NCBI GenBank assembly: GCA_017447005.1
Contig: JAFSOM010000053.1
Span: 1 to 7,177, forward strand
Origin: Oscillibacter sp.
GTDB lineage: Bacteria; Bacillota; Clostridia; Oscillospirales; Oscillospiraceae
DNA length: 7,177 bases
Direction of reading: 5' to 3'
The notes beneath the pieces are model-generated. The model searched no databases. It saw only the letters and a program-made list of their open reading frames with translations, and had not been told where the DNA came from. A program made the translations under genes and the position numbers. Shown here in pieces: positions 1-6,669 of this stretch; position 1 is the first letter of the stretch, and every line of letters begins with the position of its first letter.

Positions 1-229
1 AGGAGAGCGACAACCCAAACTGACTGCCGCCGCCCAGCAGAGCTTCAAAGCGCGGCGTGTCCTCCGGCGTGCTGATAATCAGGATTTCCCTGATTCCCGC
101 AAGCATAAGCGTAGAGAGCGGGTAATAAATCATGGGTTTGTCATAGACCGGAAGAAGTTGCTTTGATGTTACCATAGTCAGCGGATAGAGACGCGTTCCG
201 GCGCCTCCCGCGAGAATAATGCCTTTCAT
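1..229 (-). CDS. rmlA: Glucose-1-phosphate thymidylyltransferase, N-terminal part (cut by window edge)
   Basis: RmlA/RfbA joins glucose-1-phosphate and dTTP to give dTDP-glucose, the entry to dTDP-L-rhamnose and related sugars, in the cytoplasm. About 76 residues are present from the ATG at 229; the remaining two thirds lie beyond the left edge. The nucleotide-binding motif LAGGAGTRLYPLT is at residues 6-18, followed by SKQLLPVYDKPMIYYPLS at 22-39; both are near-diagnostic of the RmlA branch of sugar nucleotidyltransferases. The start is supported by GAGGAG a few bases upstream. It is the last gene seen in the cluster, 78 bases after the SDR gene and probably cotranscribed with it; the gap holds nothing recognisable. 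The rest of the rml set (B, C, D) is not in the window and may follow. The family assignment is secure; the exact sugar is inferred. Confidence 0.93.
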   Translation of the reverse strand, partial: MKGIILAGGAGTRLYPLTMVTSKQLLPVYDKPMIYYPLSTLMLAGIREILIISTPEDTPRFEALLGGGSQFGLSLS

Positions 230-307
230 GTCGTCTCCTCAAAACCGTTCAAGAGTAGCCCATAGCGGCAAGCTGATTTACGCCGTTGGCAAACTGACAG
301 ACGCGCC

Positions 308-1306
308 CTATTCGCGCCTGTTTTGCGGGGGATACGCGCATTCGCCCTTTTTCTCTTCCATATCCGCAATCAGCAGACGGAACATCTCCTCCAGACCGGT
401 ACGGGGCCGCCAGCCAAGACGCCGCAGTTTTGCGGTATCAAGATTCATATGGAGCGTCGGCGCATACCCGAAGGGCGTTCCGTCGTCGTCCGGTTGAACC
501 AGAACCCGGACTTTCCTCTCCGCGTACAATTCCGCCACCATGCGGGCCATTTCCAGGATAGAGCAATAGGTTTCCTCGTTCGCCGCGTTATAGGCCTCCC
601 CGGGCCTGCCGTGCAACAGTACTGTCAGAATGGCGTCCACCGCGTCATCCAAGTATAAGTAGCTTCTTTTGGTCTCTCCCCTAGTGTGAAGGACAATGTC
701 CCTTCCCTCAATGACACATCTGGCGAACTCGGCGAAAACGCGACCATCGCCATATTCCACGCCGGGGCCAAAAGTCTGCGTCAGCCGGAGCGCTCTTGCG
801 GGAACGCCATATTGGGCAAAGTACGCGGCGCATAGAGTTTCGCACGCCCGCTTGCTCTCAGGATAGCTAGAGCGGACGGACATGTTGTCCAGATTGCAAG
901 GATACTGTTCACCGATTTTTTCATCTGTCGTCGGCGCGCCGTAAACCTCCATGGTGGACAGGTACACCATAGAGCGAACCGGATTCCGGCGGGCAAACTC
1001 AAGCACGCGCCTTGTACCCAGAACATTGGTCGTCATCACGTCTACCGGCGTCCTGACAAAGGAAGCGCTAGACGTATTGGACGCGCAGTGAATGATGTAA
1101 TGCACGCCTCTGTCTTCCAGCGGAAGTTCCGTCACATCGCCGCACAGGTATTCTACGCGGTCGCCAAAGAGGTTGCGCGCTTTTTCCATATTGCGCACAG
1201 CCACAAGGATTCTGGCCCCCGTGTCAAGGAGACGCGCAACGGTTCGTTTCCCAATCAGTCCGGAGGCCCCTGTCACCAGAAAGCCGCCGCTTGCTGTCGC
1301 GTCCAA
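308..1306 (-). CDS. Extended SDR NAD-dependent sugar-nucleotide epimerase/dehydratase
   Basis: This 332-residue protein is an extended short-chain dehydrogenase/reductase acting on nucleotide sugars in the cytoplasm. The Rossmann NAD site GASGLIG is at residues 13-19, the catalytic Ser/Thr lies in VYLSTMEVYG near 114-123, and the YxxxK pair is YPESK at 148-152; all key residues are present. The C-terminal substrate domain contains RSYLYLDDAVDAI and YNAANEE, usual in GalE/RmlB-like enzymes. The start is TTG at 1306, chosen because GGAAGGGG lies about 11 bases upstream and an in-frame TAA blocks any longer frame. An ATG at 1345 is in the same frame but reaches that TAA after four codons, so it cannot start this protein. 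The gene follows the GT4 gene by 62 bases. SDRs of this kind often sit in clusters with IspD-like cytidylyltransferases, so a CDP-linked substrate is possible; 4-epimerase or dehydratase on UDP/dTDP-sugars is the alternative. The substrate cannot be read from sequence. Confidence 0.88.
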   Translation of the reverse strand: MDATASGGFLVTGASGLIGKRTVARLLDTGARILVAVRNMEKARNLFGDRVEYLCGDVTELPLEDRGVHYIIHCASNTSSASFVRTPVDVMTTNVLGTRRVLEFARRNPVRSMVYLSTMEVYGAPTTDEKIGEQYPCNLDNMSVRSSYPESKRACETLCAAYFAQYGVPARALRLTQTFGPGVEYGDGRVFAEFARCVIEGRDIVLHTRGETKRSYLYLDDAVDAILTVLLHGRPGEAYNAANEETYCSILEMARMVAELYAERKVRVLVQPDDDGTPFGYAPTLHMNLDTAKLRRLGWRPRTGLEEMFRLLIADMEEKKGECAYPPQNRRE

Positions 1307-1368
1307 AGAACAACACGCCCCTTCCGTCCGTTATCCGCCGCTCATGGGCCACGCGCCGTCCCGCGGCT

Positions 1369-1902
1369 TTACAATATGCCGATTGCATGGAAACTGTCTC
1401 TGACTATGTCGCTTAGAACCTGCCGGGTAAACAGTTGGCGGTACAGGGCAAACGCCGCGCGCTTCATGCGGACAATCTCTCCCGTCTCGATGGCTCGCAG
1501 GATTTCCTCCTCATTGTCCCCGGTATCATTGATTCCGACGCCGGAAGTCCGCACCATATCCCATGTGTCGCCCCGGATGGTATTGATGATAGGAAGTCCG
1601 AATGAAAAATAATCCGTGCTTTTGGTCGTCAAGCCCACAACCACGGAGCTTTTGAACATATTGAAACAGAAGTCCGTCTCGCCCAGAATCTCCAGTTTTC
1701 GATTTTCATCATAAATCGGGCCGTAAAAGGAAACCTGCGCTCCGGCCTGTTCCAGCCGGGAGACCACTGTCTGTTCCCGCTCTCCCTTTCCAATCACGGA
1801 ACAGCGGACGGGGACGCCCAGCGCGCAAACCCGCTGTACGACCGAACACATCCCCTCTATGTCTATGATGTTATTCAGATTGCCCAGATAGCCAAAGCGC
1901 AC
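1369..1902 (-). pseudogene. GT4-type glycosyltransferase, C-terminal half (out of frame with its N-terminal half)
   Basis: This frame encodes the second Rossmann domain of a GT-B fold glycosyltransferase. Landmarks counted from the GTG at 1902 are FGYLGNLNNIIDIEG at residues 3-17 (start of the donor domain), IGKGE at 37-41 and KSTDYFSFGLPIIN at 94-107, the position where GT4 enzymes bind the donor sugar nucleotide. The open frame continues upstream of the GTG as REGQRDVRSRG into the poly-G tract, so it is a continuation of the N-terminal half and not an independent gene; no ribosome site fits the GTG. With one G fewer in the tract (or two more), the two halves form one frame from 2563 to 1369 of 397 residues, a usual GT4 length. 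In the sequence as given this half would not be translated. Sequencing error in the homopolymer is the main alternative. Confidence 0.85.
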
Positions 1903-2563
1903 GCCACGGCTTCGGACATCCCGTTGTCCTTCTCTCCCCCCCCCCCGAGGGGGATAGAGTCTTGTATTCCTCTATCTTCTTTTCTACGCTCTTCAGCACA
2001 GACTCTTCCTGAGGCTTACAGAGATACAGGGTCACAAACCGACTGACATCCACCTGTTCGGAGAGAATATCCCGGTAGAGATTACACTCCGTGAACGTCA
2101 GCGCGGAGGCGTTCAAGGCCCGGTTTCTCATATCTCTCCATACCGCTGTTGGGAGCGACGCGGCCTTTCCAAGACGAGCCACGGGCAACGCCTCCGGCCA
2201 GACGTTATAAATGTCCGTAATCAGTTTTACGCCCGGGCGCCGCCGACAGTAGCGCATGCTTTGCCATGCCAGGGAGTTCGGCGGAAGAATCACGTATAGC
2301 ATATCCGGCTCTATCTCGCAAATTCTGCGGTAGACATTGGCGGACCACCGGATATAGCTCATGATTCTGCCCGCCGACAGGTTTTTCCGAAACCGCGGCA
2401 TGTGGACGTATTCATAATCCGCCCGACGCCTCACCTTGTAGTCTCTGGTAACATGGTCAAAGTCCTGCACCAGAACAGTCACGTCGTAAGCGGGTTCCAA
2501 AATGGAGCGGATTAAATCAATCCTTGTCTCCTGATTGATTCCCGCAATCACTGCTTTTTTCAT
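1871..2563 (-). CDS. GT4-type glycosyltransferase, N-terminal half, truncated after poly-G tract
   Basis: A GT-B glycosyltransferase of the WcaI/GT4 kind that would add one sugar to the growing lipid-linked repeat unit at the inner face of the membrane. The first 206 residues are native: an N-terminal beta-alpha start (MKKAVIAGI), and DIYNVWPE at 117-124, equivalent to the DxWPE loop near the acceptor site in this family. The helical linker EKKIEEYK near 194-201 leads into LSPSGGG, encoded by the G11 tract; after it the frame shifts and ends in about 20 unrelated residues at 1871. Without the donor-binding domain the product should be inactive. The ATG at 2563 is preceded by AGGCGAGGAG at good spacing. 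The gene overlaps the wzx 3' end by 47 bases, which implies translational coupling. The tract makes this a candidate on/off phase-variable gene. Confidence 0.85.
   Translation of the reverse strand: MKKAVIAGINQETRIDLIRSILEPAYDVTVLVQDFDHVTRDYKVRRRADYEYVHMPRFRKNLSAGRIMSYIRWSANVYRRICEIEPDMLYVILPPNSLAWQSMRYCRRRPGVKLITDIYNVWPEALPVARLGKAASLPTAVWRDMRNRALNASALTFTECNLYRDILSEQVDVSRFVTLYLCKPQEESVLKSVEKKIEEYKTLSPSGGGERRTTGCPKPWRALWLSGQSE
1936..1946 (-). repeat. Homopolymeric G11 tract in the glycosyltransferase gene (possible phase switch)
   Basis: Eleven C on the plus strand read as G11 in the coding strand. A C5 run lies just before it (ATCCCCCTCGGGGG), so the tract can also pair as a short hairpin. 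It sits exactly in the linker between the two GT-B domains, where a variable number of glycines would be tolerated. The count sets the frame: 10 or 13 G join the halves, 11 (as here) gives early termination. Simple G/C tracts of this length slip during replication and switch surface-polysaccharide genes in several bacteria; that it does so here is inference. Confidence 0.85.
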
Positions 2564-4007
2564 GTCGTTTTCTCCTCGCCTTTCTGTCAGGCAGAATCAT
2601 CCGCAGAATCGGTCTGTGGCGCTGATACAGATACGCAAACGACAGTATGCCGTACATGCCGGAAAACGCCGCAACCAATAGAATCAGCCGTACAGGGTCA
2701 GCCTCCATCCGTTTTGAGATTCCAGCGGCAGCGCAGGTCATCGCCCCGAAACACACAAAAGGCGCGGAAGAACGCAGACATTCCGGCAAATCAAACTCCG
2801 TCCGGCAGTACACCGTCTGAAGTATGGCAATCAGCGTTTCTGTGACCACGGTGGCAATCACCGCGCCCATAGCGCCCATTTTCCGAATCAGGAACCAGTT
2901 CAGAAGGAAGTTTGTAACCGCTCCGGCGGTGATGGAGACGGCAAAAAACCTATCATGGCCGTTTGGAATCAGGCATTGTGTCCTGATAACGCTTGCCCAT
3001 GCAATCGAAAGAACCGTGAGAGAGAGACACTGCATCGGAATAATACAGCCCTCATATCCGGCCCCGTAGTATACGGGTACAAACATATCCGCGCAGGCCA
3101 TAATTCCAAAGCACATCAGAGAGGCGGCGAACATTATCAGAATCATACTGACTGTAACGCTTTTCCTTCCATTGTGTTCCCCATCGCGTCCCGACGCTCT
3201 GGACAGCATCACCATGCCGAAGGCGGTGAGAACACTGGAAGGAACTCTGGTAATTTTCTCGGCGCTCTCATACAGGCCCGCCTGAAACGTGTCGCTCAAC
3301 GCCCCAATCATGACCTTGTCCATGTACTTGTAGACATTTATGGAAATGACCGGAATGAAGAGAATGAGATTCGGCTTGATGTGGCGGACAACGTTCCGGG
3401 GAGAGACCCGAACCAAAGAAACATACTGGCCCAGATAAAACCAAAGAGTTATCTGTCCCAAAAATGTCCCGCCCATCACAATGGCCATGTATATCAGGAG
3501 GTCCGCGTCAGTTTTTACAAAGAGAAAGACTGCGGCGGCGGAGAGAAGCCGAATCAACATATTACGGATAACGGTAACCCGAAAGTTTTCCAGACCAAAA
3601 TAAAACCATGAGATGTCTATACACGCAACCGCCACATAAAGAGAGCTGATGAGCGCCAAGGCTCTTTCAACCCCCTCCATGCGGGTGCAGTAGAGAAAGT
3701 ACGCGCCAAGCGTCAACACGCCTGAGAGGGCTTGCATACAGAAAATCTCGCAGAATCTCCGGCTCGTCTCCTCCCGGCTGTGCCTCGTCCGCGCAATGGC
3801 TCTTGTTCCGTAATTATTCAGACCAAGATATGCAACGGACTGGAAAATATGCGCTATGGAGAAGGAGACGGAATACAGGCCGATATTGTTCACGCCAAGA
3901 ACCCTCGCTACATATGGCGCGGTAATCAGGGGAATCAGAATGTTGAAAATCTGATATGCCGCGCTGTATATCAGATTCCGTTTCAGGGTAGATATTGCAT
4001 TTTTCAT
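2517..4007 (-). CDS. wzx: Oligosaccharide repeat-unit flippase (Wzx-like, MOP superfamily)
   Basis: Wzx moves the undecaprenyl-diphosphate-linked repeat unit from the inner to the outer face of the cytoplasmic membrane, where Wzy polymerises it. The 496-residue protein is hydrophobic along its whole length, with about 12-14 likely membrane helices. The N-terminus matches the family closely: NLIYSAAYQIFN at 11-22 followed by IPLITAPYVARVLG at 25-38 and a GLYSVSFSIA segment. The length is usual. The ATG at 4007 is chosen for this conserved start; the ribosome site upstream is weak (TGGAAAAAAG). The very end (RKARRKRHEKSS and on) is hydrophilic and overlaps the start of the glycosyltransferase gene by 47 bases in another frame, so the last 15 or so residues may be a recent extension by loss of an earlier stop. 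No other damage is seen; it is the only intact membrane gene here. Wzx substrate specificity cannot be inferred. Confidence 0.93.
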   Translation of the reverse strand: MKNAISTLKRNLIYSAAYQIFNILIPLITAPYVARVLGVNNIGLYSVSFSIAHIFQSVAYLGLNNYGTRAIARTRHSREETSRRFCEIFCMQALSGVLTLGAYFLYCTRMEGVERALALISSLYVAVACIDISWFYFGLENFRVTVIRNMLIRLLSAAAVFLFVKTDADLLIYMAIVMGGTFLGQITLWFYLGQYVSLVRVSPRNVVRHIKPNLILFIPVISINVYKYMDKVMIGALSDTFQAGLYESAEKITRVPSSVLTAFGMVMLSRASGRDGEHNGRKSVTVSMILIMFAASLMCFGIMACADMFVPVYYGAGYEGCIIPMQCLSLTVLSIAWASVIRTQCLIPNGHDRFFAVSITAGAVTNFLLNWFLIRKMGAMGAVIATVVTETLIAILQTVYCRTEFDLPECLRSSAPFVCFGAMTCAAAGISKRMEADPVRLILLVAAFSGMYGILSFAYLYQRHRPILRMILPDRKARRKRHEKSSDCGNQSGDKD

Positions 4008-4078
4008 GACTTTTTTCCAGTTAGCGCGCCGATGGTTTTCAGCGGGTCAATCTCAAAGCGGCGCCGACAGATACTCAT
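4004..4078 (-). CDS. Possible 24-residue small ORF between wzy and wzx
   Basis: A short frame from ATG at 4078 (MSICRRRFEIDPLKTIGAL and on) overlaps the end of wzy and ends in TGA that overlaps the wzx ATG (TCATGA). GGGAGAAAGA lies just before its ATG, a better ribosome site than the one directly in front of wzx, so it could act as a leader coupling wzx translation. It may also be the tail of a lost gene, since FEIDPLKTIGALTGKK reads like a protein C-terminus. I do not recognise it, and chance is a real possibility. Confidence 0.2.
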   Translation of the reverse strand: MSICRRRFEIDPLKTIGALTGKKS

Positions 4079-4820
4079 TCTTTCTCCCGCCCCTCCTGTA
4101 CGAAAAGATGATAACAAGCAGTCCCCACGCGTAGCCCGGAATGTAAAACTGAATCCGCACCATCGACATGAAAATCCCCTGCATGAAAAAGGCGAAAATG
4201 GCGAGATTCCTGCCGTTTGGCTCCGCTTTTGCCCTGAGAAACATCCGATTGGCGAAAAAGCCGTAGAGCGCCGACAGCAGAATCACTGCCGGGAAACCGC
4301 CATCGACGTAAAAGAAGTAAAACAGCGTAACGAATACTTTCATCCACACCTGCGGCCCCACAAGCACAGATTTTTCTTGGAGTTCACTCCCAATACTGGC
4401 GGCGTATACATAGGTGTCCGAGTAATCAAAGCCGATAATCTTTTTGAGAATCACGCCAATCGGCATAATAAAGCCGCGGAAAGAGGTATAGCCGTGAGTA
4501 TAGACCGGGTTTTCCAAAAAAGAATGGAGACGGACATCAAACTGGGTCATCGCTCCGCAAAAATAACGATACGCCTCCGCCAGAAAGTTGGTATCCACAT
4601 GTCTGTTTGCAGTGATAAGCAGAACAAGCGCACAGGCGGCCCCGAGAAGACGAAAGAGCATCCGCTTCTGTCCGCGATTTAGCTTGACCCGATACTCGCC
4701 CAACATGCTCCGATGTTCGCTCATCATAGCGCAGACCATTAAATCTATTGCGAAGTATGCAATCATAGACCTGCCGCCGCTACTGATACTATTTCCGATA
4801 TAAAGAGTAGATAAGCCCAA
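4053..4820 (-). pseudogene. wzy: Wzy polymerase, C-terminal part (separated by mini-element insertion)
   Basis: This is the second half of the repeat-unit polymerase. It resumes with SSGGRSMIAYFAIDL, the motif typical of Gram-positive O-antigen-polymerase-like Wzy proteins, then a large extracytoplasmic loop (HSFLENPVYTHGYTSFRG) and several membrane helices including FYFFYVDGGFPAVILLSALYG. The TTG at 4820 lies inside the inserted element, as do the first codons (GLSTLYIGN); native codons begin at the AT duplication near 4787. No ribosome site precedes that TTG, so expression as a separate chain is doubtful. The gene ends 45 bases before wzx. Removing the 99-bp element plus one AT joins it in frame with the upstream half as a 437-residue protein, a normal Wzy length. 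Confidence 0.85.
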
Positions 4821-4886
4821 TGAGGAAACGCGCTAATAGCCTGATTTGCGCCTTGTGGCATATCGACGCTCTAAACCGGAATTAGT
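4788..4886. mobile_element. 99-bp MITE-like element with ~30-bp terminal inverted repeats, inserted in wzy
   Basis: The ends are ACTATTTCCG (plus strand from 4788) and ACTAATTCCG (minus strand from 4886). Read inward, the first 30 bases of the two ends match at 23 positions, including a shared ATTTCCG-like core and a later GATA-GCC block. The element is flanked by AT at 4786-4787 and AT at 4887-4888, taken as a 2-bp target duplication. Removal of 101 bases restores one open frame, changing the broken sequence to LFVLI-SSGGRS. It is far too short to encode a transposase, so it would depend on one elsewhere. Because each end reads ATA/TAT, a TA duplication with a 97-bp element is equally visible, but removing 99 bases would leave wzy out of frame. 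I do not recognise the family; a 2-bp TA/AT duplication resembles IS630/mariner-type insertion. Confidence 0.85.
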
Positions 4887-5467
4887 ATGAGCACAAACAG
4901 AATCATGGTCGAAATTGCAAGGATAATCAGTTTCCGGTTCTTCTTTTCCACGAACAGTTCCGCGCAGGATATTGGAATCAGGGCCATGGTGAGCGGTTTG
5001 AGGACAAAACTATCCACTATGGTGAACAAAGAGCCGGAACCGCTCACACTGTCATCGCTATAGTAAGCGTCGCGGACCGCGTCCAAAGAACCCCCTCGCA
5101 ACAACATAGCGACGGCGCCAAAGGAGCGCACCATGGAGTACAGAATCACAATGGCGTACATTCCATAGACCATCCAAGTTTTCAACTTTCCAATCCGCCT
5201 GTCAAAGAATACCCAATTTCCACATGACAGACGGAAGTTCAGAATCTCCGCGAGAAATCCACCCATGGCAAAGGCCAGAATCCCCGCCGCGACAATCAGC
5301 AGAGTGTCTTCCTGCGGCTTATAGAACTGAAACAGACCAAAACTGGAGAGAATGCTCTGCGCCAGCCAATAGAATCCGAAAACCGTAATCGGGTTGATGA
5401 TATTTTTGTACCTGACCAGCGCAAGCAGGGAACCTGCGGCGCCCAGGAAATACAGCGTATATAACAA
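4871..5467 (-). CDS. wzy: Wzy repeat-unit polymerase, N-terminal part, truncated by mini-element
   Basis: Wzy joins flipped repeat units into the polysaccharide chain on the outer face of the membrane. The 198-residue open frame is strongly hydrophobic with about five or six likely membrane helices (MLYTLYFLGAAGSLLAL at the start, NPITVFGFYWLAQSILSSFG, TLLIVAAGILAFAMGGFLAEI, TWMVYGMYAIVILYSMV, KLIILAISTMILFVLI). Native sequence ends at Leu193; the last residues and the TAG come from the inserted element. The start is TTG at 5467, supported by AGGGGG eight bases upstream, which overlaps the TAG stop of the preceding glycosyltransferase gene; no ATG is in frame there. The close spacing shows operon organisation. 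Half a Wzy lacking the large loop and the GGRS region should not polymerise. Confidence 0.85.
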   Translation of the reverse strand: MLYTLYFLGAAGSLLALVRYKNIINPITVFGFYWLAQSILSSFGLFQFYKPQEDTLLIVAAGILAFAMGGFLAEILNFRLSCGNWVFFDRRIGKLKTWMVYGMYAIVILYSMVRSFGAVAMLLRGGSLDAVRDAYYSDDSVSGSGSLFTIVDSFVLKPLTMALIPISCAELFVEKKNRKLIILAISTMILFVLILIPV

Positions 5468-5478
5468 GAAAGCGCCCC

Positions 5479-6483
5479 CTAGTAGCTTGTTTGGTTCCGG
5501 ATTCGGTATTTAAGTTTGACAACTGCGACAATTGCGGCGGGATTTCCGAGGCGAATCAGAGCCTTCAGAAGCCTATGATACGCAGAACCGGAATGAAATC
5601 TGCCAAACGCCTCGCCGAGAATCCGGTGATGGATGATTCCGTTCAGTATATTCCTCCGTTGTTCCGGGGAATACTCCCCCAGAATACTCACGGCAAGGCA
5701 TTTATCCAGCGCGTTCATCAGGAAATTCCCTATGATTTCCTCTATCTCCACATCGCCGACCAGGTTCCACTTCTGCGCGCATTGATACATAAAGTCCACT
5801 GCGTTTACATACATTTCAAAAATATTGTCCGGGAACTTCTTTTTGAAACTCACAAGGTTGTTGTGCTGATAGTGATAGCAAACGCTGTCCAGCAACGCGC
5901 ATTTGCGGACGTGGTCAAAGTATTCAAAATTAAACATCACATCCTGCGCCCTTCTCTGCTCCGGAAATCTGATTCCGTACCGGTCGAGAAGCTCTTTTTT
6001 GTACAATTTCCCCCATGGCGCTTTGCTAATCCGGAAAATGGCTCGATGACTCTCCTCCATCCCGCATTCCTGGTAGGCATATGTCAGTTGCCGCACTGTA
6101 CCGTCCGTGAAGTGAATATTGTGGCTGCAAATCACAATGTCGCAGTCCCGCTGCTCCGCGGCTTCCGTCAGGGTGGAAATGATATCCGGTTCGACCCAGT
6201 CGTCCGCGTCTACAAAGAGGACATAGTAGCCGCCGGCATGGTCTATTCCGTTATTTCGGGCAGCCCCGGAGCCGCTGTTTTTCTGACGAATCAGCCGGAT
6301 ACGGCTATCCCGTTCCGCGGCCTCCTGACACAGAGCAACGCTTCCGTCCTTGGAACCGTCGTCTACCAGAATCAACTCATCTTCCGGCCCCATGGCCGCC
6401 AGTATGCTGTCTACGCACCGCGTCACGGTGTCCTCCGCCTGATAGACCGGTACAATAACGCTGACACTCTTTCTCGTCTGCAT
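5479..6483 (-). CDS. Family 2 (GT-A) glycosyltransferase
   Basis: A 334-residue glycosyltransferase that would transfer a sugar from a nucleotide donor to the lipid-linked repeat unit at the cytoplasmic membrane face. The GT-A domain is complete: VSVIVPVYQAEDTV at the start, DDGS at 41-44 (nucleotide binding), SGSGAARNNGI near 70-80, and DADDW at 92-96, which carries the metal-binding acidic residues. APWGKLYKKELL (155-166) and AQDVMFNFEY (179-188) are the usual downstream motifs of capsule GT2 enzymes, the latter holding the probable catalytic-base region. The C-terminal 130 residues are helical and of unknown role, ending in a basic segment. The ATG at 6483 has AAAGGGTGG upstream. It appears intact. 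Acceptor and donor cannot be assigned. Confidence 0.93.
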   Translation of the reverse strand: MQTRKSVSVIVPVYQAEDTVTRCVDSILAAMGPEDELILVDDGSKDGSVALCQEAAERDSRIRLIRQKNSGSGAARNNGIDHAGGYYVLFVDADDWVEPDIISTLTEAAEQRDCDIVICSHNIHFTDGTVRQLTYAYQECGMEESHRAIFRISKAPWGKLYKKELLDRYGIRFPEQRRAQDVMFNFEYFDHVRKCALLDSVCYHYQHNNLVSFKKKFPDNIFEMYVNAVDFMYQCAQKWNLVGDVEIEEIIGNFLMNALDKCLAVSILGEYSPEQRRNILNGIIHHRILGEAFGRFHSGSAYHRLLKALIRLGNPAAIVAVVKLKYRIRNQTSY

Positions 6484-6505
6484 TTTATTCCACCCTTTCG
6501 GTTCA

Positions 6506-6540
6506 TTTCCGGTTTACTGCCGATTTCGGTTCGCCGGAAA
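6506..6540. repeat. Hairpin-forming inverted repeat upstream of the GT2 gene
   Basis: TTTCCGG at 6506-6512 pairs with CCGGAAA at 6534-6540, and within the loop CCGA (6520-6523) pairs with TCGG (6526-6529). TTTCGGTTC also occurs twice as a direct repeat (about 6496-6504 and 6524-6532). There is no run of T after the stem on either strand, so a standard intrinsic terminator is unlikely. The left arm TTCCGGTTTA is identical over ten bases to the subterminal part of one end of the wzy element, so it may be a remnant of a related element. Confidence 0.5.
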
Positions 6541-6549
6541 CTGGCTTTT

Positions 6550-6669
6550 CTAACGGGCCATATTTCCTGAGTTCAACTGGATTTCCGCCCGAAATTCCGA
6601 ATCAATCATTGAGCCAAGCCGATGAATGTCTTCCCGTTCCAGCGGTAGGAGATGGTTATCCGGCGTCCC
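6550..6669 (-). other. In-frame open stretch directly after the cytidylyltransferase stop
   Basis: After the TGA at 6672-6670 the same frame stays open for 39 codons to a TAG at 6552-6550. The reading, GTPDNHLLPLEREDIHRLGS and on through MIDSEFRAEIQLNSGNMAR, has a protein-like composition with a possible helix (PLEREDIHRLGSMIDSEF). It has no start of its own with a good ribosome site. It may be a former C-terminal extension cut off by the TGA or the tail of a lost neighbouring gene. The rest of the gap to 6484 holds only the hairpin and the ribosome site of the next gene. I do not recognise the peptide. Confidence 0.3.

Noticed and set aside
219..658. Plus-strand open frames, here and elsewhere (for example 2955-3611, 3732-4682, 5491-6570, 6853-7143)
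   Set aside because: They are antisense to well-supported minus-strand genes, show no family motifs and no convincing ribosome sites; they reflect the codon pattern of the opposite strand.
1369..2563. Two independent glycosyltransferase genes
   Set aside because: They are the N- and C-terminal domains of one GT-B enzyme, and the frame shift falls exactly at the poly-G tract.
4786..4888. A TA target duplication with a 97-bp element instead of AT with 99 bp
   Set aside because: Both are visible at the ATA/TAT ends, but removing 99 bases leaves wzy out of frame, while removing 101 restores one frame and the SSGGRS motif.
4053..5467. Two separate small membrane proteins instead of one split polymerase
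   Set aside because: The second frame begins inside the inserted element with no ribosome site, and the two parts together make one normal-length Wzy.
6506..6540. Intrinsic terminator after the cytidylyltransferase gene
   Set aside because: The stem is followed by no T run on the minus-strand transcript.
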